DNA from: Lactuca virosa
Taxonomy: Eukaryota > Streptophyta > Magnoliopsida > Asterales > Asteraceae
Assembly (NCBI GenBank): GCA_928212115.1
Contig: CAKMRJ010005634.1
Location: 174,396,845 to 174,460,844 of the forward strand
DNA: 64,000 bases
Direction: 5' to 3'
Part shown: positions 1-11,403 of the stretch, piece after piece
How the letters are laid out: each line of letters begins with the position of its first letter
Position numbering within the stretch: the stretch's first letter is position 1
Program-made: the position numbers and the translations under genes
The notes under the pieces: generated by a model
The model's database searches: none
Told to the model about the DNA's origin: nothing
The model's input: only the letters and a program-made list of their open reading frames with translations

Positions 1-911
1 TTTCCTTTGCCGCTTTTCTTATTTTCTAATTTCCCTTTTTCTTCGTTTATATCATCAAGCCATCGACATTCAACACTCAACAGTTGGGCCTGTCCGAGTC
101 ATTTGTGTTGTGCACGTGACGTCTACAATGCACGTGATTTTGTTTAAAGCAAATCACAAATTTTCTTATAAGGAATGTGTAATATTTTGTATAAACTTGA
201 AAGTAACTTTAGATATAAATTTTTATATTTTTTTATCGTTTAGATATAGACAAATATTGCATTTGTTATTAAACTTTATCATAAGAACGTAGATACTTGT
301 GTATGGAATGAATTTGAACATAGTTTATAAAGGGAAATTGAAAGTATATCGAGCTTTATGTATGACAAGTATTAACAAGAAATGTTTTAAATGATAGTCT
401 TATCCTTTTTGTTGATAACTTGGTAATATGGAATATTGTATACGTTTTAAGGTATTAATTATAAATAATAGTTATTATAAATGGATTATGTATCCTTAAT
501 TAATAATAAGTTTTTTCTAGCATTTAAATTTAAGGATTTTCAAAAATAACAATCAATTTCATTGGCCAAATTTGACTTACATTACATAGCTACATTAGTT
601 GAGACTTCATGGGCTCAAATAGTTCGTATTTCCGGGTTTACTATTTAGGCTTTCCTTTAAACTCTAATTTTCAACAATTGATATCTACTCATTTTAATTT
701 CTAATTTTTCATCATTATGTAATTTCTGATTAATAAGTTTTTCACCAATCTATCTACAATTCACTATTGCATTAAAAATCACTATGCATCATGAATCATG
801 ATTCACATATCTCACACACGTGTCCCTTTTAAGCTATACTTCAATTACAAATACATGTTTTTACCAAATACCAATAATGTGTGTCGTGTAACATTATGAC
901 ATTTAAAACAA
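1..911. other. AT-rich 3' flank of the GGH gene
   Basis: No gene is recognised. The stretch is AT-rich and contains only short chance open frames with no recognisable domain. It lies downstream of the gamma-glutamyl hydrolase stop codon, so the part nearest 911 should include its 3' UTR and polyadenylation region; I could not place a poly(A) signal with confidence. Confidence 0.5.
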
Positions 912-2899
912 TCACATTCGAGCAATCTTATCAGTGAAGATGTAAACCTCATCGTATCCCTTCCTGCACCCAAACAATAATATTCAAATAACTAAAAGTC
1001 TAAAACCAATATTTAAATTCATTACAACAATTTTAATTTCATAAGTAATTAATTTTATGCTCAAAAGATGGGAAAACTTACCCAGCATACCCACAATAAG
1101 TGGGGCTGAAATTGTAAATTAGATTATCCAGCACTTCCTTTGTGGGCGGCCTGTTGTACGATTTTCTAGCCTCACTACATTTCCAAAAAAAAAAAAATCA
1201 AACTTTCATTACATAAAAGTATATAATTAAAATCAAACTTTATTAAATTAACAAAAGCGTACCTCACAAAGAAGTTGGCAACATGTTGAGTCACTTGAAC
1301 TGCATCATCTGAATGTGGAATCATCGATAAGCCCCACTCAAAAGCATTTTTCTGCATCATATATACAACATTTACTTGCATATTAAATTTCTGCATCAAT
1401 AAGCTATCTCAAATAGCTCTTTTTAAAAAGCTAGCTTATAAGCTACTATATAGCAAGATGATATAGACATTTAGTAAGAGTAATACCTCTGGGTGCCATT
1501 GGACAGCTGTCACAGGGTAACTTTTTGATTGAACTGTTGATACATATACCTCGTTATTTTCATCAACACTGGTTGTTAAGATCTTGAAGAAACTGCAGAG
1601 TTCCATGTTTCCTTGAAATGTTTCTGGTGATATGCCAAACTGTTACATAGACAAATCAAAATTTAGGATTGAAAAGAATTCTTTGGATTAAGATCATTTT
1701 AGCAATGGTTGAACTCACTTTATGGTTTTGCATCACAAGGCATTCTGTGCTCATCTTTGCAAGTAACTCAGGAGGAAATCTGTAGAAAAACAAAAGGATT
1801 AACTTAACATTTCAGTTATGGAGATCATACAAGTTATTCGTTTTTAACAGCGGTTTTTTCAATGTAATATACCTTTGAAACAAAGTTCCTTCAACGTTTA
1901 TGTTCTTCATGAACTGGAGTGTTGAAGCTTGATCTGATGCACTAAAGCTTTCAAGGATTTCATTGTTCTAGTGACATAAAAGAACTACAAACAGTGAAAA
2001 TCAATGCATAAACAATGATAGTGTAATACATGGATGAACATGGCTTACTTTGCTAACAATCATTGTTAGCAGTTCAAAACCTAAGCATATTGCAAGCAAT
2101 GGGAAATGGTCGCCTGCATCATTCTTCTTCAGAACTTGCTGCAAAAGTAGAGAATTAAAGAACCCGATAACATTAAGAGCACATGATCATGAATCAAGAT
2201 GTTTTTCAGAATAATATTTCAATAAGAAGTTGCAATTACCTTAAAAATTCTGTCTACAACATCAAGGTAGAGGCCAGTCTTAGCCCATCCACCGGTGAAG
2301 ATCACTCCATTGATCAGATTGAGTTTCTGCAGTGCAATTGAACAGGTTATCTAAATTTATGATGACACAATCAAACTTTGACAACTAAAAGCGATTTTAT
2401 AGGATAGGCACATACGGCCATTGGATTTCGGATGCTAGATAACACTAACGAATACACGTAATTAATTAGATCCAGATAATTTTATAGGTTAAATTTCAAC
2501 GTTCTATTCGATGCCGATTAATCAATTCAGTTGAAATTTCTGGAAATGGAATTATAGATTGAAGATGTGAGAAATTACACTCTGTAGAACCTCCGAAGGT
2601 TCGTTATAGATGAGAGGAATGACCCTGGCTCCGGCAGATTCAACAAATTTGACATACGAGGCAGCAATATACGAGGCATTAGTAGCGTTATTAAGTCGAC
2701 CGGAGGCACCGTCGCCTGGATGGCTGAGAATCCCGATTATCGGGCGGTAATTCAGCTTAGGATCCGGCGCAGGACACGATGAAGTCAAACCAGCAACAGA
2801 AGCAGAGCGCAAGAAGATTTTTGACTCAGAAGCAGCGTTAGCGGAGCTGACCTCTTTCATGAGAGACAGCAGAAAAGGGATCCATATGTAATTCCACAT
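912..2899 (-). CDS. GGH: Gamma-glutamyl hydrolase (folate polyglutamate hydrolase), 9 exons
   Basis: The enzyme removes gamma-linked glutamates from folyl polyglutamates and is vacuolar or secreted in plants. Coding exons on the minus strand: 2899-2579, 2326-2240, 2138-2049, 1967-1873, 1779-1719, 1639-1487, 1351-1263, 1174-1082 and 963-912. All eight introns are GT-AG and phases match. The spliced product is 346 residues, the usual plant length. The N-terminus (MWNYIWIPFLLSL) looks like a signal peptide. Class I glutamine-amidotransferase-like motifs are intact: RPIIGILSHPGDGASGR in exon 1, nucleophile Cys154 in AICLGFE and catalytic His267 in QWHPE. The C-terminus keeps the family block PTYCGYAGKGYDEVYIFT. 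I chose Met at 2899 because plant homologues begin with MW-x-Y; an in-frame ATG at 3013 would add 38 Pro/Ser-rich residues and bury the signal peptide. The locus looks intact; expression is not shown. Confidence 0.93.
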
Positions 2900-3260
2900 G
2901 TCGGAAGTAGTAGCAGGTGAAATGGACGGAGAACTGGAGGAGGATGAGGAGTGTTCAGTAACGATAGTGACAGAACACGGTGGTGGTAGTGGTGGTGGTT
3001 GTGGCGGTTTCATCAGCAGATGATGTGAGAGGAAGCAGCGGAGGAGGTAATCGACGGCGCTTGAGGTTTCAACATCGGAGAAACGAGAAATGTGATCGAC
3101 GCCGCCGTTGGCTATATTACCGGATCGATAATCCGGAATTTAATCGGAAATAAGAATTTTGTCTATATTTACACGTTCTATTCATTATTGAAATATAATA
3201 TTTGTATTTTATAAAAGTAAAAAACAGGATATTTTAATTATTAAAAAAATCTGTATCTTC
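2900..3260 (-). promoter_or_regulatory. GGH leader and probable core promoter
   Basis: This is the region upstream of the chosen GGH start. It includes the in-frame ATG at 3013, a GC-richer stretch to about 3135 that looks like transcribed leader, then AT-rich DNA. A TATA-like TTTATAAAAT lies on the minus strand near 3207-3216, about 200 bases before the first ATG. The transcription start is inferred only. Confidence 0.35.
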
Positions 3261-4040
3261 TATATAATAGCCGTTCGTTCATGACCCGGGCACGCGTAAA
3301 GCCGTGAGCGACACGAAGTAACATCACGTGAACAAGAAAATGTTATCGCTAACTTTTAAATTGTTCTTTACTTACTATTAAGTAGTGTGAGACTCGTGTA
3401 TTATACGGGTTTATTAACAAGACCACAGTGTGAGCAAAAAAAATCATTCACGCAAGTTTTGGTAACTACAAAGATCATTTTCATAAAAAAATAAGTAACG
3501 CAGTTTGTGACATTTGTTAAACCGTATGGATTATTTATGTAATTTGGTATTAATTAATCTATACTAACAAATTAATTAATATGAATTCACAAATAGAACT
3601 ACTATCTACATTAATATACATATACATTAATTAATATATTAATAGAAAAAAGAATTCATAAATAGAAAGTTATTATGTACATTAATTAATATTTAATTAA
3701 TATGAGGTGGCATTTAATAGGTGGAATTTTAATAAAAAAAAGAAAAAAACTATAAAAATGACAAGTGAATATTAAATAATTCAAAAAGATTTAGAAAATG
3801 ACAAGTGTCAAAATGAAGGAGAAGATGACATGTGGCAAAATCATTCTTATTTATTAGGGTAGATATGTTCTTATTAGTATTGGCAAATATTAAGTTTATA
3901 TAAAAAAAATCTATTTTGACACTATTTTATTTCTTTTATCTTGAATTAGACATTTTGTTTCCAGTTTGTTACAATTCTGAACATTTAACCGGTCAAACTA
4001 ATTGTCTGCTGACGTGACAGTTTTTTATGATGTGACATAT
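3261..4040. other. AT-rich spacer with repeat-like blocks
   Basis: No coding potential is seen. Around 3270-3420 the sequence contains a GC-rich patch followed by a segment resembling the ends of some plant Helitrons, but I cannot find a convincing 3' hairpin plus CTRR end. At 3540-3700 an AT-rich block with ATTAATTAATAT and a CACAAATAGAA-like segment is partly duplicated in tandem. Function unknown. Confidence 0.3.
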
Positions 4041-4349
4041 TGTTGAAAAATATTAAGGGTTTTTAACATTCAATCTCATTAGTTATTAGTTTTGGATTAG
4101 TTTTGTATTTATTTTTGTTACAGGGTTGGTTGTGTACATATTGTTATTCCTTGTTGTGGCACTTTTTGTTATTAATCTGGTTCAAAGGGTTGTTTATGTT
4201 ATTATGGCTTTTTTCTGGGCTGCGCCTCGTTTTTATCAAACTTGTGCAGAATTAGACACACGGATTTTGGGATCCAACCCATAATCTTGACCCGATGATA
4301 TAAAAGGAAGGGCAGTTGTATTTTTTTAGTATTAGATTCATTTTTTCTT

Positions 4350-4617
4350 GACAAAACTTCAAAAATGGTCTCTGTGGTTTCCGAAAATCTTAAGTTTAGT
4401 CTCTAATTTACAAAAACCTCACGAATCGTCCCTGTGGTTTCAAAACTTTTAACATTTGGTCCTTCCGGCTCACTCCGTTACCATTTAGCCATTAAATAAG
4501 GGGCATTTTTGTCATTTCACTACCAAGGACCAAGGTTTTCTATTACTTTTTAAAAATAAATAAATAAATAAATAAAATTTAATATGCAAGAGGTCTCACC
4601 CCTCTCTCTCTCTCTCC
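4350..4617 (+). repeat. Left terminal inverted repeat of the Pack-MULE
   Basis: It is the inverted counterpart of 5594-5883. It differs by point changes, a roughly 10-base gap near 4525 and a shorter CT-repeat. Confidence 0.85.
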
Positions 4618-4704
4618 ACCTACAAATCAAACCCATCTCTATTTTGTGACTGTCGGCTTCCCTTTTTGCTTCTACTCTCTTCTCCCCTTTCTTGATTAAG
4701 CTTT

Positions 4705-5142
4705 TTGACAGCAACAACAAGACGGGTTCCAGGATTAGTAGTCTCATCGATCCAACCCTTGAAACCGATTCAAAATCGTCTTCTCCCAGGCACTATAAGT
4801 TTCTCTCGGATATCAAGTGTTGTAATCGCTGGTGATGACAGAAGGAGTGATAATAACTCCGGTGAGGAGCTAAAGATGTCGGGGCCTGAATTCCTCGTTG
4901 AGGTAGCGAAGGGCCTGAGAAAGGATCTTGGATTGTACCTCTTTAATTTCGATATGATTAGAGATGGTGAAGGAGATGGGTATCTGGTGATTGATATGAA
5001 TTACTTCCCTGATTACGAGAAATTGCCTTCTTATGAAACTGTCATGATTGATTTCTTCTTAAATGTAAAGAAATTACAGGAGTTGGAAAAGATGAAAAAG
5101 AAGGAGATCGATGACAGGTGGAAATTTGATAATCAAAAGTAA
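4705..5142 (+). pseudogene. Inositol-tetrakisphosphate 1-kinase C-terminal fragment carried by the Pack-MULE
   Basis: The 145-residue open frame matches the C-terminal ATP-grasp portion of plant ITPKs, which phosphorylate inositol tris/tetrakisphosphates toward phytate. Residues about 60-125 hold the recognisable part: LFNFDMIRD, then YLVIDMNYFPDYEKLPSYE, which includes the Asp-x-Asn metal-binding pair of the family. An intact ITPK is over 300 residues, so the N-terminal inositol-binding half and most of the ATP-grasp fold are absent and catalysis is not expected. The frame has no internal stop and no obvious intron, so capture may have been of a single 3' exon or a processed copy. The Met is incidental: homology begins several residues later. 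It could be transcribed, but nothing here shows that. Confidence 0.75.
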
Positions 5143-5593
5143 ATCTGGTAATGAAGTTGATGAAGTAGATATGATAAAGAAGGTGTCTTATAGGGGGGCT
5201 GTTTTTAGTTGCAGAAACACACTGAAGAATGGGTTATGAATCTGATCGATTCCAGGAAGAAAGATTCAAAAGCAGTCGGGTTTTATGCCATTAAAATGGG
5301 TTATGAATCGACTATCGAGTGAAGAAATTCAACATGTGACAGTAGGAAATTGGAGGCGAGATTGGAATTATTCACTGTAGAGTATACACTTCTCATCATT
5401 TCTGCAAATCAATCGAAACTAGCACCAAAAAGCAACAAGAACATCATCATGCAGACATCTAGCTACAAGTGAATAAAGAAAGGAAGTTGATTTCTTTTGT
5501 GTTTGTTTTCATTCTTCAAGGGCTGTTGATTATTAGCGAATAATGGGGGATGTAATTATCAGGCTTAACATGATCTGGCACTTGATCATGTAT

Positions 5594-5883
5594 TGGAGAG
5601 AGAGAGAGAGAGAGAGAGAGATGGGGTGGGACCCCTTGCATATTAAATTTTATTTATTTATTTATTTATTTAAAAAAAAGTAATAGAAAACCTTATAAAT
5701 GGTCCTTGGGTAGTGAAATGACAAAAATGCCCCTTACTTAACGGCTAAATGGTAACGGAGTGAGCCGGAAGGACCAAATGTTAAAAGTTTTGAAACCAAA
5801 GGGACGATCCGTGAGGTTTTTGTAAATTAGGGACTAAACTTCAGATTTTCGGAAACCACAAGGACCATTTTTGAAGTTTTGTC
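5594..5883 (-). repeat. Right terminal inverted repeat of the Pack-MULE
   Basis: It is the inverted counterpart of 4350-4617. It ends with GTC at 5881-5883, immediately followed by the 9-bp target duplication. Confidence 0.85.
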
Positions 5884-5979
5884 TTTTTTCTTTTGCACAC
5901 ACAACCTTCTGGTTATTTGTCCTTAAATTATATAAGAATAGTTGACGTTAGGAAAAACTTGTTTCCATACTTTTCAACA

Positions 5980-5991
5980 TGGTATCAGAGC
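5980..5991 (+). other. tRNA-Met primer-binding site of Copia C
   Basis: TGGTATCAGAGC, the standard plant LTR-retrotransposon site complementary to the initiator tRNA-Met 3' end, abuts the LTR end CAACA. Confidence 0.85.
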
Positions 5992-6470
5992 TATGGCGGT
6001 TCAAAGTTTTATTCATTAACTAATCTGTTATTGCGTTCGTCATTGACGTCAAGGTTAGGGAATCTGATCCCTTTGTTTTTCCGCATTTTATTTTCCGGTT
6101 GTTTTGCCCTTTAGATATGAAGTTATTGATTCAGATCTTAGGTTTTCCTTTGGTGCCTTGTAGATCTATCTTGATTTGATAGATCTAGGATTTCTTGGTT
6201 AAACCTTATATACTTCTAGTTACTACGAGGTTGTTTGTCTGTGTTTCAGGATCAATCTACTATGGTCCTATTCTCTGTTATTCCTAGGAAGCTCTGTTGT
6301 TGCTATTAGCTTCAATCGGGCAATCTCTAAAAGTGTTTAGCTTAACTCTATTGATAATTGATTTGATCACTGAAGTAACTAAAGATGGAACATAATTAAG
6401 GGATACGGTCTCTCCAAACGTGTTTATAAGGAACTTTGCGATACATTTCTTGTTCCCTTTTATATCTCAC

Positions 6471-7490
6471 GTCGTGACCCCCCCCCCCTAAAAAAACAAA
6501 AGCTATAAATTCAAGGAATTAAGTACCTCAGGGATCTGGATGTTACACCAACTCAGACATGGAAAACTCATTTGAGCTGACCTCAAGACGTGAACATGTT
6601 GTTGTCACGTCGTGAGCCCTAAAAAGGCCCAGGAAAAAATAAGATCTTTCATTCTCACGTTGTGAGACCTTATGTCTCACGTCGTGACTACAGTCTGAAG
6701 CCAAAATCCAAAGATATAAGTCCTTAGTCCCTAAATTCTTTCACTCTAACTTTCCTAAAAGCCAAAGGGGACTCCAAAGGTCCATAAAAATGATTACTTG
6801 ATGGACATGCATGCCTCATGCATGTCCTCCATCTATTATAGGTCAAAATGAAGAGGTTAAAGCAAAATCCTCATGCATGGGTCCAATAATCAACCAACTT
6901 CTAGATCTGAACAATAATCATACTCCAAGGACCCTTAGAATGCATAACGTTGCCAATTTTATGTATTCCTTCCAATCAAACTTGCTTAGACATGAAATAA
7001 ATGGGACAACAACTTAGATCTAACCACCTTAAGCAATAAAGTTTGAGTCTTTGCACTTAAAAAGGTCCAAAAAACAAAATGAGGTGATGATGATGATGTT
7101 TCCTTGCAAGCTCCACCAATACAACTCCTTCTTCTCTTATTCTTCAAGCCAAGAAATGCTCCTAAAGGTGAAGAATCAACCAAGGAATTAGGGTTAGGGT
7201 TTTTCTGAGGTAAAAGGGTGTTGGGGGTTGGTAATGAACCCTAAAAATGACTTTAATGGGCTTAAATATGAAGAAACTCCTAAAAGATCATGGGATTGGG
7301 CTGTAACGGTTCTCACGTCGTGAGACCTTATGTCTCATGTCGTGAGATTAGTCCCGAAACACATTTATCATATTTACCCTTGTCATGCCGTGACCACCTA
7401 ATGGTCACATTGTGACACTCGATTTTCTCCAAAAATCGACCTCTTGACTCCTTGAAACCCTAAATTGACCCATCATGGAAAACGGGGTTT
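6471..7490 (-). repeat. LTR-like fragment with repeated TCACGTCGTGA palindromes
   Basis: There is no coding gene. The block is studded with TCACGTCGTGA or one-off variants (near 6467, 6608, 6656, 6678, 7313, 7333). On the minus strand it reads like the distal part of a Gypsy LTR, with AACCCTA-rich leader-like sequence near 7185-7245. No TG/CA ends or target duplication could be fixed, so the limits are approximate. Confidence 0.4.
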
Positions 7491-8170
7491 ACAATACAAG
7501 TTGGAAATATCTTTTCGAAACCCCAAATGATCGAGCCACTCTTCAGGCATATATATCAACATACTAATATTTCTTTACCCATAATCGTAATGTTTCGTCC
7601 ATTTTTAGCAATGATTGTAATATACAACGTGAAATTTGTTAACAGTTTACAGGTTCAGTGAAGTTATATATTGCTACTTTTGCTAAAAACATATAAATAA
7701 TTACACTATTATTATCGTTGGAGGCAATTTGAATGCCAACTGTTTTTTTATTTGCCTTTCATAAATGATATGTAGTGTCCACAAGCATAAAGTGCATGAC
7801 AAAAAGACTTGAAAACATAAAGGATGAAGGTGTGGAGAATTGGATATCGACAACATGTCCACTTCCCCCACACCCTAAAGGAACCCATGTAGTTTGCAAC
7901 AAAATCTCAAATGAATAAGAGAATATACATTATATCTCAACGTTTTGTTAAATATTAACTAAACCTGCATATTTTCATATTATTGTAGTAACCTCATCCA
8001 TTAGCAAACCCAGATAGTCCTTTGGTTTCTCTGAGAAAAAGCGATGAAAAGAAGGTAAGTATTATGTATATTAGCTATCTTTTTAGTTTCTTTTGTTCGA
8101 GTATCTAACTAAAATACATATTCAAAGGTACGTATATAGCGACGTGAGAAGAAACACATAGGGACCGAAG
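7491..8170. other. Unassigned AT-rich stretch
   Basis: No long open frame, no RNA gene and no terminal repeats are seen. It could be degraded transposon or captured genic sequence; nothing supports a specific call. Confidence 0.4.
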
Positions 8171-8830
8171 ATAGGCCGATGTAACGTCCGCAGATTCGGG
8201 CTAGTCAATTTAGAGACAATAAGTGTTAAAAATGAATTTTTGATAGAATATTATTTAGAGTAAATAATTTTAACCAAAGTTATAGTATATGTCACAAGGA
8301 CTCCGTACATATAAAGAACGTTGAAATCCGACTTATAACAAAGAAACTATGGCCCGTCGAAGTTTTGCGACAAAACCGGCACAATGCCGCATATCGTAAA
8401 AAGTGAGTTTGCGATAGAATACTTTTTAGCCATATCGATCTAAATGAAAGTCATAGTATACGTTAAACCGAGATCGTGCATATAGAGAACGTCCAAATTT
8501 GACTTCGTTTGAGGAAGTTATGATTTTTCTAAGATTTGGCATAGCAGTATGCAGTCCGGAAATCGAATTTTAGATCGATCGATTTTTAGCCGACACAACC
8601 TGAATGAGAATTGAAGATCTCGTTAATAAGAGATCAACGATATAAATACAGACAAAAATGAACGTCGGATGACAAAGTTATGAATTTTTAATGGACTTTA
8701 ACTATCTAAGCCTGTTAAAATATGACTTTAAAAATAAAGTCAAAATTGGCCGACATAGTCTAAAAGAAAATTGTAGATCACGTCGCTACCTATGCGTGGA
8801 TATAAAGAACGTCAAAAAACGGAGCTCGTA
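8171..8830 (+). repeat. Fragment of a Gypsy LTR (same family as solo LTR 41781-44100)
   Basis: The sequence is inverted relative to, and recognisably similar to, about 43320-44080. Shared features include recurring ~150-base units with the phrase 'ATAAAGAACGT', such as AAAACGGAGC-CGTATG at the right edge. The fragment stops at 8830 where the Gypsy E2 LTR begins, so E2 appears to have inserted into it. Confidence 0.6.
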
Positions 8831-9118
8831 TGTAACACCCATAAAATTCATGCCAAATTTAAACCTTTAAAAATATTTCAAAACCAATAAATCATTACAA
8901 ACTTGTTTTCAAAATGTATCATATCAGAGTTTCCCACAAACATAAACAAAACAGAAGGAGTTGTACGATCACGCATTTGCCTTGTCGCGATCCCCTGATG
9001 TACTTGAAACAATAAACTGAAACTGTAAGCCCGAAAGCCTAGTGAATTACCCCCAAAATACCAACTCATATAACCATAATCATATCATATCAACAAATAC
9101 ATAACAACATGCATAATG
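8831..9118 (-). repeat. Distal end of the E2 3' LTR (left piece)
   Basis: It starts TGTAACACCCATAAAATTC and is nearly identical to 45356-45645, the distal end of the E2 5' LTR, up to the ATGCATAATG where Copia A interrupts it at 9119. The missing remainder most plausibly resumes at 36227-37587. Confidence 0.7.
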
Positions 9119-9867
9119 TGTTGGACAGTGTCTAAGTCCATAACTATAATTGGTATGTACTTGACCCGATTTAGCATGGTCCATTTGGGTTGCACTTCAC
9201 CGGAACAATTTATATGGATAGTGTTTTGAGAATAGTATGTTTATGATTTATATTAATATATTATAAGTTCTAATATATTAATATGGAATCATATTATTTA
9301 ATTAGTATTGATCAAGAATTAATTTAGAATTAATTTAGTGATTAAAATGAACTAATTAAATATGGACTCTTATATATAGTATGGGCCAAGTTCATTTAGG
9401 TTGGGCTAAGCTTGCATGGATAGTCCATGGAGTTTTTAACCCATGGATCCTATGGAAATGAAAGGTCATGGGTATTAGGGTTTACATGGATGAAACCCTA
9501 ATCCTCCATACTATATAAAGAGGTCTTTGGCACATGAAATTGCACTAGTGTGTGAGGATACAAGAGTGGGCCAATTTCTAGTGTGTATTTTATTCTCTCA
9601 AGCTTTCCAATGTGTTTTTGGTGATTTGTAATTCCACTTGAGGCTTCCACACTATTGGGGCTAAGCTCTTAAAGTTCAAGACTTCAAGCTACATCAAAAG
9701 GTATGCTATCTAACTAGGCTTTTGTAGTATAGTTGCTTCATATTATGCTAGTTAGGATGAAACCTTGGAATATCAAATATTTGCATGTATAATAGAGAAA
9801 ACATAGATCCAAGGTTTATAGGGTTGCATGTACACTATATGAGTGTTAGAATGCTCAAAACCCATCA
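9119..9867 (+). repeat. Copia A 5' LTR
   Basis: It starts TGTTGGACAGTGTC and ends CCCATCA. It matches the inverted LTRs 54679-55445 and 61318-62090, which is how the ends were set. It is 749 bp long. Confidence 0.85.
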
Positions 9868-9868
9868 G

Positions 9869-9880
9869 TGGTATCAGAGC
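9869..9880 (+). other. tRNA-Met primer-binding site of Copia A (plus copy)
   Basis: TGGTATCAGAGC, one base after the LTR end. Confidence 0.88.
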
Positions 9881-10637
9881 CTAGGCTTGTTTTCTTTTAT
9901 ACTTGATGCAAATTGCTGAAAATCGAAGTTTGTATGCTGTCTGAACAGCTGACTCATCGAGTCCATTAAGGGACTTGACGAGTCCATGCCTAAATTCATC
10001 CAACTCGTCGATTTGGTTCATGCACTCGACGAGTTGGACCCCCCTGACAGCATATCTTCGAATTTTAAGGTTGGAATTGGTCTAGAATCATTACCTTAAA
10101 CTGTTTTGGACTTATAAAACCTGTTTTTGATGTGGTAATGATTATGGTAAACCAATTTCAAGGTGGTTATCAAAATTTAAAGTTTTATGTATGTTTATGT
10201 AGTTCTTGAAATTGTTGATATGGTTGTTCATACACTTATGAGTTTTGGTAGATCATATGAATTATTTGCAAATTAGTTGTTAGTTAATTCTTGATCTAAA
10301 TGTATTTTAATGGAGTCCATAATTTGGACTCAAGTTATGGATTACCAAAAGTCATTTCTTTTAAAGACTCATTAAAATGCATAGGTTACACAATTGAAGA
10401 GTCTTTTTGTTTTATGAACTCCATAACTTGTCCTCAAGTTATGGATGTTCAAGAGTCTCTTCATTAAAGTTTTTAAAACCTTAATTAAACTCATAAGTTA
10501 TGAAAATCCAAAAGTTTTTGAATAGTTCAAAACTTGCCCTCAAGTTTTGGAATTTGTAAAGTCTCACACACACTTTAATTCCAAACCCTAGAGTTTTAAA
10601 AGTTAAAATTCAACCCTTATACTTTATAGTATTATCA

Positions 10638-10685
<48 letters not shown>

Positions 10686-10886
10686 AAGATCAAGTCAGTC
10701 TTACCGTTAGTTGGCCTCATTCACGAAGCCGGTCTATAAAGGGGTATAAGGTTACTACCTATAAAATGGCAGTTTAATGGGTGTCCACTCTCACCCACCG
10801 CTTCCTTGACTGGTGGAGGGTCGTTAGCCGAACGGGCAGGACAAGGACTATAATTCTCATTATAAGTATAATGATAAATATAAAGT
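9881..10886 (+). other. Copia A untranslated leader, first part
   Basis: No coding frame. It holds two inverted-repeat pairs built on ACTCGTCGA/TCGACGAGT-type motifs (9950-10040), several segments around the phrase CAAGTTATGGA in both orientations (10330-10560), and a TA microsatellite at 10642-10682. The leader continues at 16290 beyond Copia B. Confidence 0.7.
10642..10682. repeat. (TA)n microsatellite
   Basis: Pure TA dinucleotide run in the Copia A leader. Confidence 0.95.
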
Positions 10887-11032
10887 TGTTGGGTCTATAA
10901 ATATGGTTTATACTTTGCTTTTCTAAGCATTTATTGTATTTATTATTTGGGCCGAAAATAGTATTAGATTATTTGTAGCTTGGACTGAAAACCATTCGGT
11001 CTAGCATTGGGTTTGGGCCTTGAGTTTGTAAC

Positions 11033-11130
<98 letters not shown>

Positions 11131-11389
11131 GTAAGGGTGAGGAGGGGGTGTGGCCTAGAGGAGAGTTATTGGAGAGGAGCATATTGTAGACAGAGAAACA
11201 ACAGAGAAGAAGAGTGTGTGTGAGAGAATCTAATGTGTATGGAGTATCACTCATATCTTTGAATACATCATAGATTCAAGTTATTATTCTTCTTCTTCTT
11301 CTCTATTTTGATCTGGCATCATCCAGTTGATTGGGATTCCGCACCATCAAACGGATCTGATTGATACACAAGCATTTTGGGGACTTACA
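10887..11389 (+). repeat. Copia B 5' LTR
   Basis: TGTTGGGTC...GGGGACTTACA, 503 bp, including a long TA microsatellite at 11034-11127. Confidence 0.92.
11034..11127. repeat. (TA)n microsatellite in Copia B 5' LTR
   Basis: A run of about 47 TA units. It creates spurious Tyr-Ile open frames on both strands. Confidence 0.95.
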
Positions 11390-11391
11390 AT

Positions 11392-11403
11392 TGGTATCAG
11401 AGC
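11392..11403 (+). other. tRNA-Met primer-binding site of Copia B
   Basis: TGGTATCAGAGC, two bases after the LTR end. Confidence 0.88.

Larger units (their letters stand above)
4350..5883 (+). mobile_element. Pack-MULE with a captured ITPK fragment
   Basis: Long terminal inverted repeats (4350-4617 and 5594-5883) start GACAAAACTTC and are highly similar over about 250 bases, including the AAATAAATAAAT run and a CT/GA microsatellite. Outside them is a perfect 9-bp direct repeat TTTTTTCTT (4341-4349 and 5884-5892), the Mutator-superfamily hallmark. No transposase is present. The interior carries coding sequence resembling the C-terminus of inositol-tetrakisphosphate 1-kinase. Together these define a non-autonomous, gene-carrying MULE (Pack-MULE) of 1534 bp. 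Confidence 0.88.
4041..5979 (+). repeat. Copia C 5' LTR, split by a Pack-MULE
   Basis: The LTR begins TGTTGAAAAATA and ends TTTTCAACA, giving the inverted termini TGTTG/CAACA. A TATA-like ATATAAAAGG lies near 4299-4308. The Pack-MULE at 4350-5883 sits inside it, about 40 bases downstream of that TATA-like box. The partner 3' LTR is not in the window. Confidence 0.65.
4041..6470 (+). mobile_element. Truncated Copia-type LTR retrotransposon (Copia C)
   Basis: An LTR bounded by TGTTG at 4041 and CAACA at 5979 is followed directly by a tRNA-Met primer-binding site (5980-5991) and about 480 bases of untranslated leader with no gag frame. The rest of the element is missing; sequence changes to unrelated LTR debris near 6470. 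Removing the nested Pack-MULE and one copy of its duplication leaves an LTR of about 396 bp, normal for Copia. The 3' boundary is approximate. Confidence 0.65.

Noticed and set aside
3270..3430. A Helitron end
   Set aside because: The sequence is suggestive, but no CTRR terminus with a hairpin could be paired with it.
4705..5142. A functional ITPK gene
   Set aside because: Only the C-terminal portion is present, enclosed by MULE inverted repeats.
6986..7183. 65-codon minus-strand frame starting MVDSSPLGAFLG
   Set aside because: It lies in LTR-like sequence and has no conserved domain; likely chance.
10964..11254. Open frames rich in Tyr-Ile on both strands
   Set aside because: They are produced by the TA microsatellite in the Copia B LTR.
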